A DNA stretch of 26,307 nt from Trametopsis cervina (taxonomy: Eukaryota; Basidiomycota; Agaricomycetes; Polyporales; Irpicaceae), in assembly GCA_022385755.1 (NCBI GenBank), contig MU278375.1:236127-262433 (forward strand), written 5' to 3'. The notes beneath the pieces are model-generated. The model had not been told where the DNA came from. It searched no databases and saw nothing but the letters and a program-made list of their open reading frames with translations. Positions within the stretch are counted from its first letter, which is position 1, and each line of letters starts with the position of its first letter. The translations under genes and the position numbers were made by a program. This document shows positions 18,600-26,307 of this stretch, in pieces.

Positions 18600-18790
18600 C
18601 TGCTGATACCCTTGTACAGCGTGCTGCAATGCGGCGGGGTCGTGTGCGAAGCCCAATGAAGAAGGGCGGTCACAGGTCCACTCCGACGTCGGAATGGCAG
18701 GGAAGATGGAAACAGAGAAGCATGATTGAAGTGGGCATCTGCCAATAGAGGTCAGTCATCAGTTCCATATGAGATGCGCGCACTTACCTC
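18600..18790 (-). pseudogene. Gene C2 5' end, start codon lost
   Basis: On the minus strand, ACACGAG|GTAAGT begins an intron with CTGAC branch and TTGGCAG acceptor. The exon then reads IPTSEWTCDRPSSLGFAHD, continuing PAALQHAVQGYQQ, up to a GTGAGT donor near 18601. It aligns with C1 MSTSERISDLCTALVFEHD, continuing HAALQDTVQACQ, but ATG has become ATT. The upstream acceptor seen here is missing in C1, so the two copies have lost different parts. Divergent from A2. Confidence 0.4.
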
Positions 18791-18915
18791 GTGTCAGCGC
18801 TCCTTCGTCGTACACACAAGCTATATCCACCGGCCTCTTCCCTCTTCCCTCTCTCCCTTCCCCTTCTCCCCCACCTCCACGGCCCCACTTTGCCGCTCCT
18901 ACATCGACATCCGCT
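18780..18915. promoter_or_regulatory. Probable bidirectional promoter, A2 (+) / C2 (-)
   Basis: The element AAGCTATAT (18819-18827) lies about 94 nt upstream of the A2 ATG and is followed by a CT-rich run to about 18890. It corresponds to AAGCTATAA before A1. On the minus strand ACACGAG|GTAAGT marks a donor for the divergent C2 transcript, with a CTGAC branch sequence and a TTGGCAG acceptor further on (near 18739). The symmetrical ATATAG/CTATAT core could serve both directions. This is inference from sequence. Confidence 0.5.
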
Positions 18916-21900
18916 ATGGCAGATGAGTCTGCGACCGGTGCGTCGCAAGCACCACTCGGTACAGAAGGAAACCCCACCCACGTCGTCTCTCGCCCTGCAC
19001 CTACTATTGGCTGGGCCGGTGTCCAGAGCGGCGTCGAGGAGTTCGACAGAGAGGAGATACAGGGATACAAAGAGGATATGGACGCACTCCTCGTTTTCGT
19101 AAGACCGCTTCTCCTCGTGCGCCATTCGTGTTCTCATGTATGCTCCCCAGATCGGTCTTTTCTCCGCTGTATTGGCAGGCTTTGTCGCCATGTCCTTTTC
19201 CTTATTGAAAGCCGACCCAGCAGATTCGATGGTGTACATCATGATGGGCATGTCTATCCAGGCCGCAAGCTACACCATCACAGGTGACTTCATCAACAGT
19301 ACGGCGCCAGCACCCACGTCCCTTCCGCCCTTCGTACCAACACATAACGCCATTGTCGTCAACATCCTCTGGACAGCCAGTCTTATCGTCAGTCTCGCCA
19401 CCGCCTCCTTCGCAATTTGTGTCAAGCAGTGGCTGCGCGGATACACAGCCTCAACAACGTCATTCGCGTTGAGCAAGATGCGAATCCGTTTCTTTCGGAG
19501 GCTCGCTCTTGAAGATTGGGACGTGCTTGAAATTGCATCCGCCCTTCCTTTGCTTTTGCAGATGTCGCTTGCACTGTTTTTTGTCGGCCTCTGCTACTTC
19601 ACGGCAGACATACACCCAAGTGTCAAGAACACGGCGTTTCCTCTTGTATCGGCTTGGGCATTCTTCTTCATTACCGCCACCATCTTGCCCATATTCTCAG
19701 CACGATGTCCTTACAAGACACCTGCGCTCAGCTCATTAACGACACACGCAAGGAACGGACTGCGCCCTGTCTGGAAGAAGATGCTGCAAACACTGGTGGT
19801 TATTTCTGCGAAGGAGCGGCCCGTAGATAGGCAGGAACGGTCGGCTGAGAGGAGGAAATGGTCCAACATCCTTCGCAGTGTCCTCAAAACCGTTCGTGTA
19901 TGGCCGTCCACGGTCATGTCCAGTTTGTCGCAGCTCCGGAGCAAGGCAGCGCAGAAACTGACAACTGTCCGTAAATATCTACGTGATCACTCAGGCTTCA
20001 TTGGCGCCATAACTTCCCTGGTTAATGGGTGGGCAACTAGGGCTCTTGAAAGCATGGATGATGAAGCACATCCACACGACGAGCCGAGTGCAATGAAAAT
20101 AAATGCTCAAGATCACGCACTCCTGCTCAAAGCAGACGAATTGCACGGTAACGACGAGGTCGTTGACGTCGCCATCTCCCGTGCGCTAATACAGAGCGGC
20201 GTAAAGTGGCAGGACGCTATCACTTTCACTCAGGGCCTGATTCGGAATCGGCTATCAGCAGATCCTTTTGTTGGAGAACCAGGATTCATTGACGTGAAGG
20301 ACTTAACACCACGTGTATGGTCAACAATCCACAACATTCTCGACTACGTCGATTCCCTCCAGGTTTATAAACCCGGTAACTGGTTTCCCCTTCTCAGTCC
20401 TTACAAAGATGACACTGTGCCGGAGCGGTGGGCGATATTCCTTCGACTCTCCGTCTCATTCCTGCAACCTCCGACTAAGCTGCCTCGCTGGCTCGAAGGC
20501 CTTGATGAGGGTGATTCTGAACGAATTGCAGAAATCTGCGAACCTTCCAAGTCTGTACAGGCACTGCAATCATTGCTCACCTTGCTCTGTCGACGTCTCG
20601 ATCAACCCGACTCTGATCTCAGCACATCCGTGTTGCGGCTGCAGTCGTTCCTTAGGGTGTACTTCGAGAGGCTGGATGTTCCCGACTCGTTTACATGGAA
20701 TCAAGACAGACCACGGAGCGATATGCTGAACACCGAGTCACTCGGTCCCACCATCATTTGGCTGACACGACGGCTCAAGTCAGATATCGCCACTCCAGTT
20801 GCCGGGTCATCAAATGATCGTTCTCGCGAAACGGCGCGGGGCGATGCCGTCTCGCTCATCGTTAAACTAGTGGCCGTTGCAGAAGACACCAGTGTCTTCG
20901 GTGAGATTCCACCTGTGGCAGTCAAATCAAGCGAGATATTGCGGCAGTTTTGGATCTCGTGCTTCAACTACCGACTTCACGAATCATGGGATCTTGTACC
21001 TCTGGGTGGCCTTGATGCAGAAGGTGCGCGATTATTCATTCTGCATCAGCTCGTTCTCACCCCTTCACTTGGGCCAGGCATGTCAAACATCAAGACCGCC
21101 ATTGCAGCCCTCGCTTCCGACCCCCCGCCCGAGATTGATAGAGAGAAGGCACTGTTCCTCTGTTGGAACCTCTGTCGGTCATTATGGAATGATCGCGAGG
21201 ACGTCCGGACCCCGAACCCAGTCCTAGCCTGGCGCGATGTCTTCGACGCTTTGACGCAGCTCGTGCAGCAGACTCAGGTGGAAGATCCCGATCCTGCAAG
21301 GGACCTTGTTAAAGAGTGTTTCTACTGGATCAGATACATTGATGGAATTGACAACCGGGACGACGATACGGAATACGGGGCATGGCTCGCGACGTTCAGG
21401 CCAGAGGACTCTCCCGTCCCGGATGAGTTCATTGCCGAGCTCCTGAGAATCGAACCCAACCCTTGGTATCCACTCTGGCGAGTTCGTCGTCTCAAAGAGA
21501 TGTCAGCCACATCTCAGAAACTGGCCGAGAAGGAGGCAGTACCATCGTCCTCTGCTGTTCCTACGACATCTCGCAGTGAGCACAAAGATCAGCCACAATC
21601 TAACCATTTGAATCCGGCAACGCCGATTGAGAACGCAGAGGCCAATATGCCATCCCTCAGCCCAGACAACACTGACGGCATATACACTGAAGTCCAAGCT
21701 CCGCCCACGAACCCCCTCCTGGAAGCCGGTCCAGTACGGATACAAATTACCCGGGTTGGGCCCGCAAATGCATCTGACGATGACCGCGAAGATCGAGCGT
21801 ATGTGTTTCAAGCTGAGGATACATTCTATGCTAATCTCAGTCGATTTCAGTGCTCTCGAGCCCGCACCTGTCCATGAAGCACCCGAAACCCATGACTCAT

Positions 21901-22751
21901 CTACACACCTCGTCGATATCGCCGACTCACCTCCACATATGTCTACCATGCGTGACTCTGACGAGGCTCCTGCCGTCAACGATTTCCCCCGCGACAAGGA
22001 CCGCAATGTCCGCGAACCAACCCTCCATACCACACGCTCGCGAACGCCGCCCGATATTGTCGACGATAGTCGCTCGGAAGCGGTTATCGACGAAGCGACT
22101 CCTGGCGCGGATGCGACAGCCTCTCTTCTAACGCGCGATGAGGACCAGGGTCCTTTCCCTCGTGATCCGGATACCACACGACACGGCTACCCTCCCATGC
22201 TCCCAGAAGTTATCGTCCCGGACAACTCATCGAGAGATACTCAGCATGACCACGACAATGGAAGGAACTCCTCAGGTGAGCTGTTTCCCATGGTTAATCC
22301 CATACTCGACGCTCACAACGCAGCAGTCACGTCCGGCGTAATCTTTGACGACGCCGATTCTCAAGCAAAGGCTGGAGCTGACGGTGGTCTGACTAGATCA
22401 TACGGCGCGATGACCTTAACACCTAAACCCTCATCACTCGTTACCCGGAACGACGTCGACCTACCGCCTGAAAGTGCACCGCCTGAAAACGTACACGACG
22501 GTTTACTGGACATCTGCCCTCTCACTGCTGATGATAGCCAGCAAGCAATGGACTTCGCCCCGCCATCTGATATCTCCGACACAGGAGACACGGTCAATAT
22601 TAGCGAGACGCGCGACTCTGAGCTGACGTTCGACACCGCACACAGCGAGCGTGGACGTGGTGCAGTGCGCGATGATGACAGGTTGCAGCTCCTAGATGGA
22701 GGTGACGATGTGGTTCCTCGTGAAGGAGTAGAAGACGAGGAGGATACATGA
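18916..22751 (+). CDS. DUF6535 membrane protein, paralogue A2
   Basis: Five-exon model: 18916-19098, 19151-21023, 21078-21798, 21851-22275, 22324-22751, about 1,209 aa. The ATG (MADESATGASQA) aligns with A1. The DUF6535 domain has membrane helices at roughly 62-80, 127-150, 190-212 and 224-244 and the closing CPYKTP at 247-252. Next is a basic, Ser/Arg-rich linker (KERPVDRQERSAERRKWS) where A1 has its hydrophobic repeats. The soluble helical region shared with A1 follows, then an acidic Pro/Ser/Thr-rich tail ending GVEDEEDT. Introns 1 and 3 (52 nt each) break the frame if kept. Introns 2 (54 nt) and 4 (48 or 51 nt) are stop-free and divisible by three, so a reader could take them as exon. They are called introns because A1 has matching splice sites, and the A1 copy of the 54-nt intron contains a TGA. 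The gene appears intact, unlike most neighbours. Function unknown; probably an integral membrane protein with a large cytosolic portion. Confidence 0.88.
21024..21077 (+). other. A2 stop-free 54-nt intron
   Basis: The segment starts GTGCGCG and ends GGGCCAG, with the same length and phase as the A1 intron at 10258-10311. If retained it would add 18 residues (GARLFILHQ...) without changing frame. The donor GTGCGC is weaker than the A1 donor GTGTGT, so retention in some transcripts is possible. The intron call rests on comparison with A1. Confidence 0.65.
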
Positions 22752-22930
22752 TTCGATCAGTGCACGCACGAACAAAATGAGTCGGTGCGGATACATAGTT
22801 ATTACTTAACATTCCATGCGTGCGCTTTTGGTTACATCCCCAATTTCGGTCCCATTCATGAAAACTGATTTCGTTCACTCACTATATACTTTCCGTGAGC
22901 ATAAACTAACCGAACGAGGACCACGCACTC
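22752..22930. other. 3' flank of A2 and leader of the next small gene
   Basis: Does not align convincingly with the flanks of A0 or A1, so the duplicated unit ends close to the A2 stop. Contains TATATA at 22883-22888, about 43 nt before an ATG at 22931. Confidence 0.45.
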
Positions 22931-23201
22931 ATGAGTTGCAAAGGTAGATCCCAGGCCAACGAACGTGCATCCCGACATCGCCATTCTGAAGGTATGTCGT
23001 GGTCTGACTTCAAGTATGGGTAAGTTCTGTTCAAAGGAATGCGTGACTGCCTTTATCACTAGGCTTTTCGTATTGCATTCACCACCTACAATCCGACCAG
23101 GTCGTGACCTTCAGAGTAAAATTTCGGTTCGTGAACGTGCATTGAGCGAGAAGTACCCGGGCTACGCGAGCACGTTCGTCCACGGTGTATCGTCAACGTA
23201 A
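22931..23201 (+). CDS. Possible small spliced gene
   Basis: The ATG at 22931 begins MSCKGRSQANERASRHRHSE. With a 43-nt intron (23020-23062, GTAAGT...TCACTAG) the frame continues GLFVLHSPP... to TAA at 23199-23201, about 75 aa, ending VHGVSST. A rival donor at 22992 (GTATGT) with the same acceptor gives a 47-aa product reading GFSYCIHHLQSDQ and ending FVNVH. A TATA-like element lies 43 nt upstream of the ATG, rather close. No domain recognised. The first part is basic and Arg/Ser-rich. It may be a genuine small protein, a gene fragment or chance. Confidence 0.28.
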
Positions 23202-24195
23202 AATATATACACGTGCACACACAGCTGGCTACTGTCCATTACCAATAATCGAATGTTCTAGCCTACAAACCTAGAAGAGAACTTTAACGTCAAGACAAAA
23301 GGTAAAGGAGAGCGCATGTCTAGCGGAACGACAGAGGAATGAGAAGGAACGTGAGCGTCCTGGAGCTCGATGCTCAAGAGAGCAAGAAACAATCCTCGAT
23401 ACCAAAAACACAAAACGAAAACAAAACACATCTGTCCCGCCCATGAGCATTCAACACACCTGCCACATCTTGGCCGAATCAACGACCATCGCGCGCTCCT
23501 CCGGGTCCGCCGGCCAGGTCGCGTACCACTCCGCCTGCTGTCTCGCGAACGACGACATCGCCACTGCAAATCATAGTACGCGCGCGTTAGCATCCACGTT
23601 ATCCACGTTCGAAAGAGCGAAAACGAAAGAAAGAAAGAAGGGGAGGAATGAGGGAAATGAAATGAACGCACCATTCGACCCGTCTAACTACGGCTTATCC
23701 CCCACCCCATCCGCGAACCACCCATTCGTGCCCCCACCGCAACGTTCATAATCAAAAACAACGGCTGATCAAACAGCGCCGCATTGCCTCCATCTCCTCC
23801 CTCCCCACTCATATTCGCCCACGGATTCTACGTCTGGATAGTCTGCGACCCATTCGCCACAAACGGCGGGAACTCGCCCCTGGTGAAAAAACGGCTCGCT
23901 GAACGATACCGTCAGAAGACGGTGCAGCCGCGTGTCGACGTATATCCGGATGAAGGACGGAGCCTATTCGACGCTGTAGGTGTGGAAGAACCAGGCGTAG
24001 GATTGCCGGCGTTATGACCACCAGCCGTAGGTATTTGAGACGCTGTTTAGCCAGGTGAAGGGGCCCCAGTTTATGGAGCTGCGCACGACATCGCGGCCTC
24101 TGTTTCGTTGTCAGTGAGGAAGTGATGAACAACGTGATATCAAAATGGAAATACTGCACCTACCGCGCTTTATACTCCGGCCCATTCCCCCTCCC

Positions 24196-24213
24196 CTCCA
24201 TAATATCGATCTC
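24196..24213 (-). other. GH16 catalytic motif EIDIME
   Basis: Encodes E-I-D-I-M-E on the minus strand, the E-x-D-x-x-E nucleophile and acid/base signature of GH16. It is undamaged although the rest of the gene carries several stops, so inactivation is not due to active-site loss. Confidence 0.88.
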
Positions 24214-24976
24214 GCCTGACATAGGCCACGGCCCATACGCCTCATCCACAGGCAACATCCACAGCACCGGCCACAGCCAATCTCCCGTGTGCAACTTCAC
24301 GACGATCTCGACTGTTCCGTGTTGGATATGGTGGCTGTCTTTGGTTGTGAGGCGGGCGGACATTACTGGGTTCATTAATGTGCCCGAGGTTGCGATCGAG
24401 TTCGCGGCGCAGGCTGTTAGTGGATTGGCATGAGGTTGAGGTGAGTGAGTTGAGCTGAGGTGTATGCATCCATAGTACCACTTACGGTTCGTGTTCGTGC
24501 AGCTGGTGATATTGTAGGTATACCTGTCTAGGACGTGGTCGTACCCGATGGCGTCCTCGGCGAGCGTGGGGATGATATACAGCTTGCCGTCCTCGATAAA
24601 CGAGTGATTCGAAGACGCGGTCGTCATCTAGAACTCTCCGTTCCTGCACCGCGCACGCAACGATAAATCATCTGCAAAAACGTTCGAGAAATGCGCGACA
24701 TACCCACACCTGCCCATATCGACCTCCCTCGTCCACGTATAATCCGTATCGAACTGATCAAGGTTGTCCTTCATGACCAAACAAAAATTGCTCATGCGTG
24801 ACACGCCGCATAATACCGTGCGACGCTCCCTCTAGTCCTAAGGAGCGCAACAGCATAGGTGAGGAGATACGTGATGGGCCCGTACACGTCTCGCTCGCCC
24901 ACTCACGGCTTCTCGACCGACCCGCTGAGCATCGACGAGCGCGTGCGTTTCGAGCGGAGAGAGAAGACGGAGAGAC

Positions 24977-25003
24977 GAGAGGCGAGAGGCGAGAGGCGAG
25001 AGG
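24977..25003 (+). repeat. Heptamer tandem repeat (GAGAGGC)n
   Basis: About four copies of a 7-base GAGAGGC-type unit, the last ending in GAGAGGT. On the minus strand it gives a CCTCTCG-rich pyrimidine tract between the N-terminal and membrane-anchor parts of the GH16 relic, possibly inside a former intron. Confidence 0.85.
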
Positions 25004-25451
25004 TAATGTTTCGCTTTGTGATCCGTCGCGCGGCGGGTGAGGATAAAAGGGGACATGAACGAGTTACGGAAAGTGATGGTGCTGCCCGTCCTCGTTGGCG
25101 GGGGCGACGTCAACGGCAGGTCGCGGTTGGAGCGCAGACTCAAGTTGATGGATGTATGGCTGGTCATGATCCCTCCTGCCTACTGTGCGCCGGCGGAATG
25201 ATCTTTGTCGATGCTCATGCTGATCACGCTGCCAGGCGGGGAGAAGGGGGTCTCGTTCTGTGCGCAGGGCATGCCGAGTGCTGAGAAGTTGCGGGTGTAG
25301 AAAGGATATGAAGCGCGCCGTTCTTCGTAGATGACAACGGTGCTGCGGTTCTTTTCCATGGAGAAGAGCGGTTTGGGGGTTGAAGGTCGGGGGAGATGAT
25401 GGCGTCGTTAGATGAGGAGGCAGTGGAGGCAGTGAGCGGCAGGGAGGGCAT

Positions 25452-25734
25452 GACGTGCGTGCGTGCTAGGGGCAGGAACTCAGAGTGCGGGACCTACGAC
25501 CATGATAGTGGCAAGCGAGCAAGGGAAGGGGCGCACTAGAGAAGGACTGAGGCTGGTGAGAAGCAACTGGAACACGAACCGCACAGACTCACTCGCCAGC
25601 GCAGTGGTGGCCATGTCCTAGCTGAAACCCCTGCTCCTTGTCTGGTACCGGAGAGCGATTGTGCCGTCGATACCGTGCATGCAGTTGATGTAGAAGTTTG
25701 TGAACGTTAATTAGTGGCGGCGCCCTCACGCAAC
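25452..25734 (-). promoter_or_regulatory. Upstream region of the GH16 relic
   Basis: The minus strand contains CT-rich CAGCCTCAGTCCTTCTC and CCCCTTCCCTTGCTCGC before the ATG at 25451, like other leaders in this window. No separate gene is seen. It ends where similarity to the B 5' region begins. Confidence 0.35.
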
Positions 25735-26307
25735 GAAAGTTCCGATGGAAAGGGCCATGGGGTCAAAGCAGTAGCTTACGGAGGATCCACATGCATAGTG
25801 CTGAGAAGGGAGCGGAGAAGAAGGCGTGCTGTGGTGCGAGGTGAGGATCGAGAAGCGTGGCGCGCGACGGGGCGAAGGCGATGAGAGTCGTCCACGGCGT
25901 CGAGTTGGAAGCATGCGAGTGGAGTGTATGCTGCTGAAGTGATCGTGGTCAGGCCGAGACTTCGAGATAGCCTTGTGATTGGGAGTTGATCGAGTGGCGA
26001 TGACGACAAGACGAAGGGTGGAAGCGCTTGGAAGGCTGTGGGCACAATGGAAGCGCGGGCGTTGTGGCGTGCGTACTTCGGATCAGATCGGTCGTCTCCG
26101 ATTGTGGGCTCTTCACGCTCGCTTCACTCACCTTATTACAGCTTCGCAGCACGTCAAGCACTCCACCTTGATTCTCTACCGTTCCCAAGCTGTGGAAGAT
26201 GAGGTGGGAGTTCTACTGTCACGCTCTGTGTCTGGCGGCACGAAGTACCAGGCACGCCCGCCTTTGAACATGACCGTCATACCAAGTTGCGGGTGGAATA
26301 CTGAACG
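25735..26307 (-). repeat. Third, partial copy of the B 5' region (B3)
   Basis: Aligns with 14480-15015 and 3330-3895: shared words include GGAAGCGCGGGCGTTGTGGCGTG, read here in shorter pieces as AATGGAAGCGCGGGCG and TTGTGGCGTG, plus CACGTCAAGCAC and GAGATAGCCTTG(C/T)GATTGGG. A minus-strand GTGAGT donor follows AATAAG near 26131 and matches copy 2. The rest of B (everything matching below about 14450) is absent and is replaced by the GH16 relic. The copy continues off the right edge, where a D-like first exon would be expected. Confidence 0.75.

Larger units (their letters stand above)
12005..18915. repeat. Tandem unit, inter-gene part, copy 2
   Basis: Second copy of the sequence lying between consecutive DUF6535 genes; it begins right after the A1 stop and ends at the A2 start. 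It aligns with copy 1 (369-8082) over most of its length, with diverged sections at about 15100-16300 and 17250-18250. Because both flanking A genes are paralogous as well, the duplication covers gene plus intergenic sequence and is not a simple gene duplication. Confidence 0.85.
23451..25451 (-). pseudogene. Broken GH16 beta-glucanase-type gene
   Basis: Minus-strand exons follow fungal GH16 order: Ser/Pro-rich N-terminus (ATG at 25451), hydrophobic anchor YLLTYAVALL (about 24855), then MSNFCLVMKDNLDQFDTD (24795), MTTASSNHSFIEDGKLYIIP, NPVMSARLTT, GDWLWPVLWMLP, catalytic GEIDIME (24196-24213, E-x-D-x-x-E intact), INWGPFTWLN, TNGWFADG and the C-terminal ATWPADPEERAMVVD...KMWQ, TGA at 23451. 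GT-AG introns: 24709-24644, 24485-24414, 24163-24101, 23671-23564. In-frame stops lie at plus-strand 24903-24905, 24628-24630, 24012-24014, 23964-23966, 23828-23830 and 23688-23690. Frameshifts lie in a T-run before RGEFPPF and a G-run before TNGWF, with another in the N-terminal part. Such enzymes act on beta-glucans of the cell wall; this copy cannot make a full product. Confidence 0.85.

Noticed and set aside
1..26307. tRNA, rRNA, CRISPR or phage-like elements
   Set aside because: No cloverleaf with standard internal promoters, no rRNA words, no regular spacer array; the gene structure is eukaryotic.

Overview
The window looks like nuclear DNA of an agaricomycete (mushroom-type basidiomycete). 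Genes are interrupted by 46-60 nt GT-AG introns with CTAAT/CTGAC-type branch sites, pyrimidine-rich leaders precede start codons, and the dominant genes encode the basidiomycete membrane family DUF6535. No bacterial, organellar, tRNA, rRNA or CRISPR signature was seen.

The main structure is a tandem array of a multi-gene unit of about 11 kb. Each unit carries a large plus-strand DUF6535 gene ('A') followed by 7-8 kb of diverged but alignable sequence. A0 (1-368) is the last exon of a copy lying off the left edge. A1 (8083-12004) and A2 (18916-22751) are complete six-exon and five-exon genes. The intervals 369-8082 and 12005-18915 align with each other in the same order. They hold relics or poorly defined genes: a minus-strand multi-exon block 'B', a short plus-strand gene 'D' divergent from B, and a minus-strand gene 'C' divergent from A. 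Several of these have lost start codons or gained stops in one copy, so most look decayed.

A1 and A2 are predicted membrane proteins of about 1,200 residues: a short hydrophilic N-terminus, a four-helix DUF6535 domain ending in CPYKTP, a long soluble helical region shared by both, and a Ser/Thr/Pro- and acid-rich disordered tail. A1 has its own insertion of hydrophobic repeats, a duplicated N-terminal 11-residue segment and an extra intron that seems to be built from coding repeat sequence.

Right of A2 the array is interrupted. A possible small gene (22931-23201) and a clearly broken minus-strand GH16 beta-glucanase-type gene (23451-25451) follow. A third partial copy of the B promoter/5' region then runs off the right edge (about 25730-26307). 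The array therefore probably continues on both sides, with the GH16 relic at a rearranged junction.

Functions beyond family assignment are not established. The useful picture is a rapidly evolving tandem array of DUF6535 proteins surrounded by dying accessory genes. Some of the inactivating changes fit a CpA-to-TpA (RIP-like) mutation pattern, which would need genome-wide testing.
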